From Sphaerotilus microaerophilus (GTDB lineage Bacteria > Pseudomonadota > Gammaproteobacteria > Burkholderiales > Burkholderiaceae_C): 64,000 nt of DNA. Each line of letters starts with the position of its first letter. The first letter of the stretch is position 1. The position numbers and the translations under genes were made by a program. The DNA lies in NCBI RefSeq assembly GCF_023734135.1, contig NZ_AP025730.1, forward strand, positions 5,022,001 to 5,086,000, given 5' to 3'. The notes beneath the pieces are model-generated. The model did not search any database and was not told the DNA's origin. It was given only the letters and a program-made list of their open reading frames with translations. Below are positions 15,348 to 23,230 of the stretch, one piece after another.

Positions 15348-17564
15348 ATGCAAAAACCCTGGCTGGCCCAGTATCCGGCGGGTGTCCCGGCCGAGATCGA
15401 TGCCCACGCGTTCGCCTCGCTGAAGGAGGTCCTGGCCTCCAGCTGCAGCCGGTTTGCCGACCTCCCCGCCTACCGCTCGATGGGCACGGTCATGACCTAC
15501 CGGCAGCTCGACGAGGCCAGTCGCGACTTTGCCGCCTGGCTGCAGAAAGTGGCCCGGCTCCAGCGCGGGGACCGCGTCGCGCTGATGCTGCCCAACCTGC
15601 TGCAGTACCCGGTGGCGCTGTTCGGCGTGCTGCGCGCAGGCCTGGTGGTGGTCAACGTCAACCCGCTGTACACGCCACGCGAGCTGGAGCACCAGCTCAA
15701 GGACGCTGGCTGCGCCGCCATCGTGGTGCTGGAGAACTTTGCGCACACGCTGGCGCAGGTGATCGGTGCCACGCCGCTGCGCAGCGTGGTCACCACCCAG
15801 GTGGGCGACCTGCTGCCGCCGCTCAAGCGCTGGCTGACCAACGCGGTGGTCAAGCACGTGAAGAAGCTGGTGCCGCCCTGGCAGCTGCCCGGCGCGGTGG
15901 ACTGGCGCACTGCGCTGGCCGCCGGGCGTGAGCTGGCACTCGACGACGTGGCCCTCGGCGCCAGCGACCTCGCCTTCCTGCAGTACACCGGCGGCACCAC
16001 CGGCGTGGCCAAGGGCGCGATGCTCACGCACGGCAACATGGTGGCCAACGTGCTGCAGGTGGCCGCCTGGGTCTCCCCCAACCTGCGCGACGGCGAGGAG
16101 ACCGTGGTCATCCCGCTGCCGCTGTACCACGTGTTCGCGCTGACGGGCTGCCTGTCCTTCTTCAGCCGCGGGGCGCAGACGGTGCTGATCGCCAACCCGC
16201 GCGACCTGCCGGCCTTCATCGGCGCGCTGCGGCAGACCCCCTTCACCGCCCTCATCGGCGTGAACACGCTGTTCCGCGCCCTGCTGGACGCACCGGCCTT
16301 TGCCGCGGTGGACCTGCGGCCGCTGAAGCTGGCCGTGGCCGGCGGCATGGCGGTGCAGCAGGTGGTGGCGCAGCGCTGGAAGGAGCGCAGCGGCGTGCCG
16401 CTGGTGGAGGGCTACGGCCTGACCGAGAGCGCCCCGGTGGCGATCGCCAACCCGGTCACCATCGAGGAATGGAGCGGTCACATCGGCGTGCCGCTGCCCA
16501 GCACCGACGCCGCCCTGCTCGACGAGGCCGGCCAGCCCGTGCCCCTGGGCGAGGTGGGCGAGATCGCCCTGCGCGGCCCGCAGGTGATGGCGGGCTACTG
16601 GCAGCGGCCGCAGGAATCCGCCCAGGTGCTCACCGCCGACGGCTGGCTGCGCACCGGCGACATGGGCGTGATGGACGAGCGGGGCGGCATCCGCCTCACC
16701 GACCGCAAGAAGGACATGATCGTGGTGTCGGGCTTCAAGGTCTTCCCCAACGAGATCGAGGACGTGCTGACCCTGCACCCCGGCGTGCTGGAGGCCGCGG
16801 CGATCGGCGTGCCCGACGAGCGCTCGGGCGAGGCGGTCAAGGTCGTCGTGGTGCGCAAGGACCCGGCGCTGACGCAGGAGGACCTGTTGGCCCACTGCAA
16901 GTCGCACCTGACCGGCTACAAGCTGCCGCGCGTCGTCGAGTTCCGCACCGAGCCGCTGCCCAAGACCAACATCGGCAAGGTCCTGCGCCGCGAGTTGCGC
17001 GGCACCCCGGGCAGTCCGGCGGCAGAACCCACGGCGCCGCCATCTCGGGAGGGCGCGCAGCTCGTCCAGCTGCGGGACGGGCGTACCGTCACCCTGCGTG
17101 CAATCACCGAGGCCGATGCGCCGGAGATCGAACAGGCGTTCGAGCGGCTGTCGGCCCAGTCACGCTACGACCGCTTCATGCGGCACAAGAAGCACCTGGA
17201 CAGCGCGTCCCTGCAGCGCGGCGTGCACCCGCTGGCCGGGCGCGACTTCGCCTTCGTGGCCACCATCCCGGCACCCGACGGCATCGACATCGTCGGTGCC
17301 GCGCAGTACGTGCGCGCCGACGAGGGTGGCGACCAGACCTGCGAGTTCGCCGTCACCGTGGCCGAAGACTGGCGCCGCTGCCACCTGGCCACCACACTGA
17401 TGACCGCCCTGCTGGCCCAGGCGCAGCGCGACGGCTACACCACCATGGAAGGCTGGGTGACGGCCAGCAACAGCGCGATGGTCGAACTCGCGGGCCGGCT
17501 CGGCTTCACCCTGGACCCCGCCCCTGGCGATACCGCCGTGCTGCGGGTGCGGCACGCGCTGTAG
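15348..17564 (+). CDS. acyl-CoA ligase (FadD-like) fused to a GNAT acetyltransferase domain
   Basis: 738 residues from ATG 15348; a GTG four codons earlier is possible. Residues ~1-555 are a complete AMP-forming ligase: P-loop YTGGTTGVAKGA (~212), EGYGLTESAP (~353), GWLRTGDMG, and the catalytic lysine in TNIGKVLRREL (~544). Residues ~570-738 form a GNAT domain starting VTLRAITEADAPEIEQAF, with acetyl-CoA loop region VAEDWRRCHLATTLM and NSAMVELAGRLGF. Family knowledge: FadD activates long-chain fatty acids to acyl-CoA, and the A10 lysine of such ligases is inactivated by acetylation. Inference: the fused GNAT may acetylate and shut down its own ligase. Typical FadD ends at about 560 residues, so the extra domain is real added sequence in one frame. 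Confidence 0.87.
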   Translation: MQKPWLAQYPAGVPAEIDAHAFASLKEVLASSCSRFADLPAYRSMGTVMTYRQLDEASRDFAAWLQKVARLQRGDRVALMLPNLLQYPVALFGVLRAGLVVVNVNPLYTPRELEHQLKDAGCAAIVVLENFAHTLAQVIGATPLRSVVTTQVGDLLPPLKRWLTNAVVKHVKKLVPPWQLPGAVDWRTALAAGRELALDDVALGASDLAFLQYTGGTTGVAKGAMLTHGNMVANVLQVAAWVSPNLRDGEETVVIPLPLYHVFALTGCLSFFSRGAQTVLIANPRDLPAFIGALRQTPFTALIGVNTLFRALLDAPAFAAVDLRPLKLAVAGGMAVQQVVAQRWKERSGVPLVEGYGLTESAPVAIANPVTIEEWSGHIGVPLPSTDAALLDEAGQPVPLGEVGEIALRGPQVMAGYWQRPQESAQVLTADGWLRTGDMGVMDERGGIRLTDRKKDMIVVSGFKVFPNEIEDVLTLHPGVLEAAAIGVPDERSGEAVKVVVVRKDPALTQEDLLAHCKSHLTGYKLPRVVEFRTEPLPKTNIGKVLRRELRGTPGSPAAEPTAPPSREGAQLVQLRDGRTVTLRAITEADAPEIEQAFERLSAQSRYDRFMRHKKHLDSASLQRGVHPLAGRDFAFVATIPAPDGIDIVGAAQYVRADEGGDQTCEFAVTVAEDWRRCHLATTLMTALLAQAQRDGYTTMEGWVTASNSAMVELAGRLGFTLDPAPGDTAVLRVRHAL

Positions 17565-17628
17565 CTCGCGGCGGCTTGCGCCAGACCATGGCCGACATCG
17601 TGTCCATGACGCGTCATCCGCACTCGCG

Positions 17629-17667
17629 CTTGATGGATGCACTTGCACGCTCCCCTGCATCATCAAG
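17629..17667. repeat. long imperfect hairpin in an intergenic remnant
   Basis: CTTGATGGATGCA and TGCATCATCAAG form a 12-bp stem with one bulged G and a 14-base loop. It lies in the 234-bp gap between the ligase-GNAT gene and the convergent secreted protein gene, just before the kefC-like remnant. No T-run follows on either strand. Confidence 0.5.
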
Positions 17668-17670
17668 CAC

Positions 17671-17760
17671 ACTTGGCCATGCCGCCAAGACACCCAAAAG
17701 CTGGTCGCTCGGGCCAAGCGGGGCAACCTGGAGCTGGCGGGGTCGTTTGAGCAGCGGGAG
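17671..17760 (+). pseudogene. degraded fragment resembling the kefC C-terminal tail
   Basis: Read in the frame starting at 17671, the sequence gives TWPCRQDTQKLVARAKRGN and then LELAGSFEQRE, which aligns without gaps to residues 563 onward of the KefC in this window (TWPHRQDTRKLVALAKQGS and on): by hand count 17 of the first 28 residues agree, and most DNA differences fall at third positions. There is no start and no upstream part of the gene. It looks like the end of a lost second kefC-type gene. Confidence 0.5.
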
Positions 17761-17798
17761 TTGCAGCGCGGTGGGAAATGGGGAGTTGAACGCGACGC

Positions 17799-18383
17799 TC
17801 AGCGCGCCGTGGCGGCCAGTGCCAGCAGCCTGCGCTGCACAGCGAACAGCCGCTGCAGGGGCTCGACTTCCGGGTAGGTGCTCTGCGCCTGATGCAGGCC
17901 GGGCCACTCGACGCGGTGGCGCACGTCGGGCAGATCCACCTCGATGTGGGTGACCCCACCGTCCATGCCGAGCAGGACGCGCCCCTGCCCGTCGACCTGC
18001 GCCACTGCCCGGATCCGAGCCTGGATGTCGGACGCCTCGATCGAACCGAAGCGCTGCCTGAGGAGGACATCTGTGAGCAGCTCCTGAAGTTGCTGCCTGG
18101 ACAGTTGCCCGGTGCGCCTCGGACCTCCCGGCGTCCGCCCGGGGGCACTGAAGCGCCCGTCAGCGTGTACGAGGAGAGAAGGTTCCTGCACCGTGCCGGC
18201 CACTCGCAGGCCGCCCAAGCTGCTCCAGCGAATGATCACGGCCCCGGTGTCGGCAGGCATGCGAAAGGTCGAACCCGTGCCAGAAGGCTGAGCCCACCCC
18301 GCTGACGCCCAGAGCAGGCCGCTGCAGAGCACGTATCGAAGCGCGCTGCGACGATCCACGTCGGTCAGTTGAGGGATGGGCAT
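17799..18383 (-). CDS. secreted protein of unknown function beside a PEP-CTERM protease
   Basis: 194 residues from ATG 18383 (MPIPQLTDVDRR). Residues ~12-33 form a signal peptide (RYVLCSGLLWASAGWAQP). The mature part contains VIIRWSSLGGLRVAGTVQEPSLLVHADGRF, a linker, QLSRQQLQELLTDVLLRQRFGSIEASDIQ and VLLGMDGGVTHIEVDLPDVRH. I do not recognise the family; the pattern (an inhibitor- or lipoprotein-like beta domain with a helix) resembles small exported partner proteins. It starts only 7 bp after the metalloprotease gene ends, so both are probably one transcript and it may modulate the protease. Confidence 0.6.
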   Translation of the reverse strand: MPIPQLTDVDRRSALRYVLCSGLLWASAGWAQPSGTGSTFRMPADTGAVIIRWSSLGGLRVAGTVQEPSLLVHADGRFSAPGRTPGGPRRTGQLSRQQLQELLTDVLLRQRFGSIEASDIQARIRAVAQVDGQGRVLLGMDGGVTHIEVDLPDVRHRVEWPGLHQAQSTYPEVEPLQRLFAVQRRLLALAATAR

Positions 18384-18390
18384 TCGAGCA

Positions 18391-19197
18391 TCAAGCCACG
18401 CTCGACTGGCGGCGCTTGGCAAAGCGCAGCAGCAGCGGCAGACCAAGCGCGAACAGCGCATACGTCTCGGGCTCCGGCACCGCGTTCATGTTGACGGTGT
18501 ACCCCAGATCCTGCAACGAAGCCACGGTGGTGCGGCTGACGTAGGTGGGTGCATCCAGCCAGCCGGTCATCAGCTCGTTCCTCATGTCGCGCCCCTGGCT
18601 GTCGGTGATGCCGGTCAGGCCCCAGCCACCGTCTACCTCATTCCAGTGTCCATCAGCGGTACCTGCTCCGCCACCCAGTTCCACCGGGATGAAGGTGGCC
18701 GAGGACTGCCCGTACTCCGTCTTGTACTCCGCCAAGGCGTTGGCCCCCGTGTACTGGCCAGAGCCGCTCGCGTAGAGACCGTTGAGCTCCCAAAGGGTTC
18801 CGATGCCGATCGTGTGGCCCATTTCGTGCCGGATCACATCGCCGAACGTGCCGGAGCCAGTCATGTAAGCCATGTCGTCCAGATCGAACACCATGGATGC
18901 CGTGCGGGTGTACCAAGTACCGCTGTGAGAAGCAATGGTATCCGGCCCTGCATAGCCCAGGGTTCCCCATTGGCCGTCGATGGAAGCGATGCTGGCCGCG
19001 ATGCTGAACCCCGTCAGAGACACACCGGTCTGGTAGCCGGTGATCACCGACTCCCAGAAGGTTTCTGCCTGGGTGAAGTAGGACTGGTACTGGGCCGGGC
19101 CGGTGTAGTTGATGGTCAGGTCAAAGGCCGCGTTGGCGGACAGCGACGCGATCGACAGCACGGCGGCGGCGGCCAGTTGGTGAAGACGCTTTTTCAA
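18391..19197 (-). CDS. leishmanolysin-like PEP-CTERM zinc metalloprotease
   Basis: 268 residues starting at TTG 19197, chosen because AAGGAG lies 8 bases upstream and a signal peptide follows at once (LKKRLHQLAAAAVLSIASLSANA). The zinc motif HEMGHTIGIG is at about residue 120, the third histidine probably in DGHWNEVDGG and the Met-turn in NELMTGW, the order seen in M8 leishmanolysin-type metzincins. The C-terminus is a PEP-CTERM sorting signal: VPEPETYALFALGLPLLLRF followed by a basic tail. It should be exported, processed by an exosortase and act at the cell surface or in the exopolymer. No exosortase is in the window. Confidence 0.82.
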   Translation of the reverse strand: MKKRLHQLAAAAVLSIASLSANAAFDLTINYTGPAQYQSYFTQAETFWESVITGYQTGVSLTGFSIAASIASIDGQWGTLGYAGPDTIASHSGTWYTRTASMVFDLDDMAYMTGSGTFGDVIRHEMGHTIGIGTLWELNGLYASGSGQYTGANALAEYKTEYGQSSATFIPVELGGGAGTADGHWNEVDGGWGLTGITDSQGRDMRNELMTGWLDAPTYVSRTTVASLQDLGYTVNMNAVPEPETYALFALGLPLLLRFAKRRQSSVA

Positions 19198-19205
19198 GAT
19201 TCGGA

Positions 19206-19211
19206 CTCCTT
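19206..19211 (-). promoter_or_regulatory. AAGGAG ribosome-binding site deciding a TTG start
   Basis: On the minus strand AAGGAG is followed by 8 bases and then TTG; no ATG or GTG is available between it and the signal peptide. This fixes the start of the metalloprotease. Confidence 0.7.
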
Positions 19212-19369
19212 GCGATTGGTTGTGGCGAGATCCCCCGCCCACCTCGATCCGCAGATCGCACAGCCGGTCTCGCTCGCATCGGAGTCTCGCGTTTGCAGTC
19301 TCGGGACACAGCCACCTGATCAAGGGAGACCAGGTACCACACCCCCTGTCCCGGGGACCGATCAGTCCA

Positions 19370-20941
19370 TCACGACGCCTGCGGAATACCCTTCCCGTCG
19401 TCCGAAAACAACCCCTGGTGCCCGTCGCGCAGCAGGTTCTTCTGCACCTTGCCCATCGCGTTGCGTGGCAGTTCGGCCACGATGAAGGCGCGCTTGGGCA
19501 CCTTGTAGTTGGCAATCTGTGACTTCAGGGCGGCGACCAGCGCGTCGGCGTCCGGCGTAGCGCCCGGCTTGGGCACGATCACGGCGATGACCGCCTCGCC
19601 GAAATCCGGGTGCGGCACGCCCACCACCGCCGATTCGGCCACGCCGGGCAGGTCGTTCAGGTAGCCCTCGATCTCGGCCGGGTAGACGTTGTAGCCGCCG
19701 GTGATGATGAGGTCCTTGCTGCGCCCGACGATGGTCAGCCAGCCCTGGGCGTTGAAGCTGCCCACGTCGCCGGTCTTGAACCAGCCGTCCGCGGTGAACT
19801 CCTCGGCCGTCTTCTCCGGCATGCGCCAGTAGCCGCTGAAGACGTTCGGCCCGCGCACCTGCACATGGCCAATCTCGCCGGCCGGCAGCGGGGCAAAGGC
19901 GTCGTCCACCACCCGCACGCCCACACCGGGCAGGGCTGGGCCGACCGTGCCACCCAGGCGCTCACCGTCGGCCGGACGGCAGGGGTTGGAGGTCAGCATC
20001 GCGGTTTCGCTCATGCCGTAGCGCTCCAGGATGGTGTGGCCGGTGCGCTCCTGCCAGTCGCGGAAGGTCTCGATCAGCAGCGGCGCCGAGCCGGAGATGA
20101 ACAGCCGCATGTGCGCGCAGGCCTCGCGCGTCAGCCCGGGCTCCTGCAGCAGGCGCACGTAGAGCGTGGGCACGCCCATGAAGACGGTCGCGCGCGGCAG
20201 TCGCTCGACCACCGCACGGGGGTCGAACTTGCTCAGCCAGAGCATCTTCGAGCCGTTGAGCAGGGCCCCGTGGCTGGCCACGAACAGGCCATGCACGTGG
20301 AAGATCGGCAGCGCATGGATCAGCACATCCCCAGGCTGCCAGTCCCAGAAGTCCTTCAGCACCTGGGCATTGCTCAGCAGGTTGCCGTGGCTGAGCATGG
20401 CGCCCTTGCTGCGCCCGGTGGTGCCACTGGTGTAGAGGATGGCGGCCAGGTCGTCGGCCGACTTCACCGCCGGGACGTGGGTCTCGGGGAAGTGCGCGGC
20501 GCGGTCCAGCAGCGTCCCCGTGCGGTCCTCGTTGAGCGTGAAGACGTGCGCCACGCCCTTGCCGAAGGCCAGCTTGCTGATCCAGGGGAAGTTCCGGCCG
20601 GCGCAGACCACCACCGCCGGCTCGGCATTGCCGATGAAGTAGTCCAGCTCGGCCTGCTGGTAGGCGGTGTTCAGCGGCAGGTAGACGAAGCCGGCGCGCA
20701 GCGTGGCGAGGTACAGCAGCAGCGCCTCGACCGACTTCTCGACGTGCACCGCGACCCGGCTGCCGGCGGGGATCTCCAGCGAGCCGAGCAGGTTGGCCAG
20801 CATCGCCGTGGCGCGGTCCAGGTCGCGCCAGGAGTAGAGCAAGCCGGTCTCGGTCTCGATGGCGGTGGCATCCAGGTCGGCGGGGAAGGCCGCGCGCAGC
20901 GCGACGAAGAGGTTGTGGTTGAGATGGGTTGGGGTGGTCAT
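19370..20941 (-). CDS. matB: malonyl-CoA synthetase
   Basis: 523 residues, AMP-forming ligase. P-loop YTSGTTGRSKGAMLSHGNL (~170), ERYGMSETAM (~310), GWFKTGDVG (~398) and the A10 lysine in RNAMGKVQKNLL (~505). Malonate-type features include the short N-terminus and HALPIFHVHGLFVA. MatB converts malonate, ATP and CoA into malonyl-CoA. It is the last gene of a minus-strand set with an enoyl-CoA hydratase-like gene and a tricarboxylate binding protein gene, which could deliver the dicarboxylate substrate. No malonyl-CoA decarboxylase is visible in the window. Confidence 0.85.
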   Translation of the reverse strand: MTTPTHLNHNLFVALRAAFPADLDATAIETETGLLYSWRDLDRATAMLANLLGSLEIPAGSRVAVHVEKSVEALLLYLATLRAGFVYLPLNTAYQQAELDYFIGNAEPAVVVCAGRNFPWISKLAFGKGVAHVFTLNEDRTGTLLDRAAHFPETHVPAVKSADDLAAILYTSGTTGRSKGAMLSHGNLLSNAQVLKDFWDWQPGDVLIHALPIFHVHGLFVASHGALLNGSKMLWLSKFDPRAVVERLPRATVFMGVPTLYVRLLQEPGLTREACAHMRLFISGSAPLLIETFRDWQERTGHTILERYGMSETAMLTSNPCRPADGERLGGTVGPALPGVGVRVVDDAFAPLPAGEIGHVQVRGPNVFSGYWRMPEKTAEEFTADGWFKTGDVGSFNAQGWLTIVGRSKDLIITGGYNVYPAEIEGYLNDLPGVAESAVVGVPHPDFGEAVIAVIVPKPGATPDADALVAALKSQIANYKVPKRAFIVAELPRNAMGKVQKNLLRDGHQGLFSDDGKGIPQAS

Positions 20942-20948
20942 GGCGCGT

Positions 20949-21010
20949 GGATCCCCGCCTGCGCGGGGATGACGGGGGAGCGGGGATGACGGCGTAGCGG
21001 GGATGACGGA
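20949..21010. repeat. short repeats of the CGGGGATGACGG type
   Basis: GATCCCCGCCTGCGCGGGGATGACG-like dyad (arms ATCCCCGC and GCGGGGAT at 20951-20970) is followed by two further direct copies of AGCGGGGATGACGG-like units up to 21010. This is the common intergenic palindromic repeat of proteobacteria (its translation reads WIPACAGMT), here partly amplified between matB and the enoyl-CoA hydratase-like gene. Confidence 0.6.
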
Positions 21011-21029
21011 GGTTGCGGAAGTGGCGGGC

Positions 21030-21851
21030 TCACTGGCCGGTGAACTGGGGTGGCCGCTTCTCGATGAAGGCGGTGATGCCCTCGCGGTGATCGGGGCCGC
21101 CGGCGTAGGCGGCCAGCTCGGCGCGTTCGGCCTCGCTGAAATGGAACTGCGCCGCCACCCGCCGCAGCGTGCGCTTGTTCAGGCGCGCGGCGCGCGGGGC
21201 GCCGGCGGCGATGCGCCGGGCGGTGGCCTCGGCCTCGGCGGCCACCGCGTCGTCGGCCACCACGCGGTGGACCAGGCCGCGCTGCGCAGCGGTGGGCGCG
21301 TCCAGCAGGCGGGCTTCTAGCAGGATCTCGGCGGCGGTGGCCAGGCCGGCGACGCGGGCCACGCCGGCCAGCTCGTCGGGCGCCATCGGGAAGCCCAGCC
21401 GGGCGATCGGCGCACCGAAGCGGCTGCTGGCGCCGGCGATGCGCAGATCGCACTGGCAGGCGATCTCCAGCCCGCCGCCGACGCAGGCGCGCTCGATCTG
21501 CGCCACCAGCGGCACGTCGCAGCGGTACATCGCGTCCAGCGCCGGGCCGACGACCTGTTCGTGGAAGTGGCGCAGCCGCGCCGCGTCGAAGCGGAAGGCC
21601 GGGAACTCCTCGATGTCCCCGCCGGAGACGAAGCAGCCGCCCTCGCCGCGCACGACGACGCAGCGCAGCGCCGGCTCGCGCTCGGCCAGGCCGTCGAAGA
21701 TCTCGCGCAGGCGCTGCCACATCGCCACGCTGACGGCGTTGAGCTTGCCGGGGTTGGACAGGGTGAGCAGCGCCACGCCGGCCAACTCGGGGTGCGGGGC
21801 GAAGGTGACGCTGGAGGTCGGGGCGGGGGTGGCGAAGGGGGCGGAGGACAC
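21030..21851 (-). CDS. enoyl-CoA hydratase/isomerase family protein
   Basis: 273 residues with the crotonase fold: LTLSNPGKLNAVSVAMWQRL (residues ~28-47), the oxyanion segment CFVSGGDIEEF (~72) and ACVGGGLEIACQCDLRIAGASSRFGAPIARLGFP (~120-153). The first catalytic glutamate (GGGLEIA) is present, but the second, usually in a xPE motif, is replaced (GAPIARLG). It may therefore be an isomerase, hydrolase or another crotonase rather than a hydratase. It lies between a Bug binding protein and matB in one probable operon. Confidence 0.8.
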   Translation of the reverse strand: MSSAPFATPAPTSSVTFAPHPELAGVALLTLSNPGKLNAVSVAMWQRLREIFDGLAEREPALRCVVVRGEGGCFVSGGDIEEFPAFRFDAARLRHFHEQVVGPALDAMYRCDVPLVAQIERACVGGGLEIACQCDLRIAGASSRFGAPIARLGFPMAPDELAGVARVAGLATAAEILLEARLLDAPTAAQRGLVHRVVADDAVAAEAEATARRIAAGAPRAARLNKRTLRRVAAQFHFSEAERAELAAYAGGPDHREGITAFIEKRPPQFTGQ

Positions 21852-21875
21852 AGGCGAGAGAGATGAGAGCCGCGA

Positions 21876-22880
21876 TCAGTCGAGTTTCGCACCGGAGGCC
21901 TTCGCCACCTCGCCCCAGCGCCTGATCTCCGCGGCCACGAAGTCGCCGAAGCCCCGGCCGGTCAGCGTCGGGATGTCGGAGCCCAGGCTGGTCCAGGTGG
22001 CCTTGATCTCGGGCGTCGCAAAGGCCCGGGCCAGCTCGGCAGTCATGCGGTCGATCGCCGGCTGCGGCGTGCCCTTGGGCGCCCACAGGCCGTACCAGGT
22101 GGCGACCTGGTAAGTCGGCACGCCGCCTTCACCGGCGGTGGGGATGTCCGGGAAGCCCGGCGCGCGCTGCGTGGCGGCCACCGCCAGCGCCTTCAGCCGG
22201 CCGCTGCGGATGTGGGCAGCCGAGGAGCCCAGGCCGTCGAACATCACGTCCACCTGCCCGGCCATCAGGTCCTGCAGCGCCGGGCCGGCACCGCGGTAGG
22301 GGATGTGGGTGATGAAGGTGCGCGTCTGCAGCTTGAACAGCTCGCCAGCCAAATGGTGCGAGGTGCCGTTGCCGGCCGAGCCGTAGTTGAACTTGCCGGG
22401 CGCGGCGCGCACGGCGGCCAGCAGCTCCTTCAGGTCTTTGGCCTGCACCTTGGCCGGGTTGACCACCACCACCTGCGGCACGTTGGAGATCAGCGCCACG
22501 GGCACGAAGTCGCCCTGCAGGCTGTAGTCCAGCTTCGGGTACATCGCCGGGGCGATGGCGTGGTGCACCGCGCCCATGAACCAGGTGTAGCCGTCCGGCG
22601 CCGCCTTGGCCGCCACGGTGGCGCCCACGTTGCCGCCCGCGCCGCCCTTGTTGTCGATGATCACCTGCATGCCCAGCTGCTTGGTGAGCTGCGCGGTGAG
22701 CGGGCGGGCGAAGGCATCGGTACCGCCACCGGCCGGGAAGGGCACGACGATGGTCACTGGCTTGGCGGGCCATGCGCCGCCGCCTTGGGCCAGCGCCCCG
22801 GGTGACGCCACGGCCGTGGCAAGCAGGCTGGCGGCAGCCAGCACGCGGCGGCGCCGCAGCGACACGGTGGTCAGATCCAT
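21876..22880 (-). CDS. Bug/TctC-type tripartite tricarboxylate transporter substrate-binding protein
   Basis: 334 residues from ATG 22880, preceded by GGAGACAAGTC. Signal peptide at residues 1-31 (RRRRVLAAASLLATAVA to ALAQ). The mature part begins WPAKPVTIVVPFPAGGGTDAFARPL and contains IDNKGGAGGNVGATVAAKA and GYTW, the standard Bug signature for binding carboxylates in the periplasm. Burkholderiales carry many such orphans without the TctAB membrane part; none is seen here. Being first in a unit with an enoyl-CoA hydratase-like gene and matB suggests a dicarboxylate ligand. Confidence 0.88.
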   Translation of the reverse strand: MDLTTVSLRRRRVLAAASLLATAVASPGALAQGGGAWPAKPVTIVVPFPAGGGTDAFARPLTAQLTKQLGMQVIIDNKGGAGGNVGATVAAKAAPDGYTWFMGAVHHAIAPAMYPKLDYSLQGDFVPVALISNVPQVVVVNPAKVQAKDLKELLAAVRAAPGKFNYGSAGNGTSHHLAGELFKLQTRTFITHIPYRGAGPALQDLMAGQVDVMFDGLGSSAAHIRSGRLKALAVAATQRAPGFPDIPTAGEGGVPTYQVATWYGLWAPKGTPQPAIDRMTAELARAFATPEIKATWTSLGSDIPTLTGRGFGDFVAAEIRRWGEVAKASGAKLD

Positions 22881-23075
22881 GACTTGTCTCCGATGGTCTG
22901 TTGTCCTGCGCCCGGCCACGCTCCACCGGACAGGCCCGGATGCTAGCGCCGCCCCTGCCACGGCTCCTTGTCGCCGGCCTCGGTGAATGCCCGGGGGCAC
23001 GCGACCCCGAAGCGGCAGCAGCAAGGCCCCGTGCCACGCCCGATTAGACGCGCGCCCCGAAAGCCGCATCGGTAC

Positions 23076-23105
23076 CCCTTGACCGAGCGCAAGGTCGGTC
23101 AAGGG
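23076..23105. promoter_or_regulatory. perfect inverted repeat CCCTTGACCGA-N8-TCGGTCAAGGG
   Basis: Two perfect 11-bp arms flank GCGCAAGG in the 350-bp gap between the divergent Bug protein and AMP-ligase genes. There is no T-run. The size and symmetry fit an operator for a dimeric (for example TetR-family) repressor acting on one or both genes. Apart from this repeat I see nothing else in the gap 22881-23230. Confidence 0.55.
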
Positions 23106-23230
23106 CCATCGCCCGCATCGTACGGCGTGTGACAGGCCTCACGAATCCAGGGTTGCCGCTTGGCGTGCAGACTCTGTCACCCGGCCACGGTACGGCGCCC
23201 GACGCGGCCCGGTCCACAGGAGACAAGCGC

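Noticed and set aside
19198..19369. c-di-GMP riboswitch upstream of the PEP-CTERM protease
   Set aside because: GCAAAC and some pairing are present, but the conserved GEMM core and tetraloop receptor are not found.
20949..21010. CRISPR array
   Set aside because: The repeats are short, unevenly spaced and have no unique spacers; they match common intergenic palindromic repeats.
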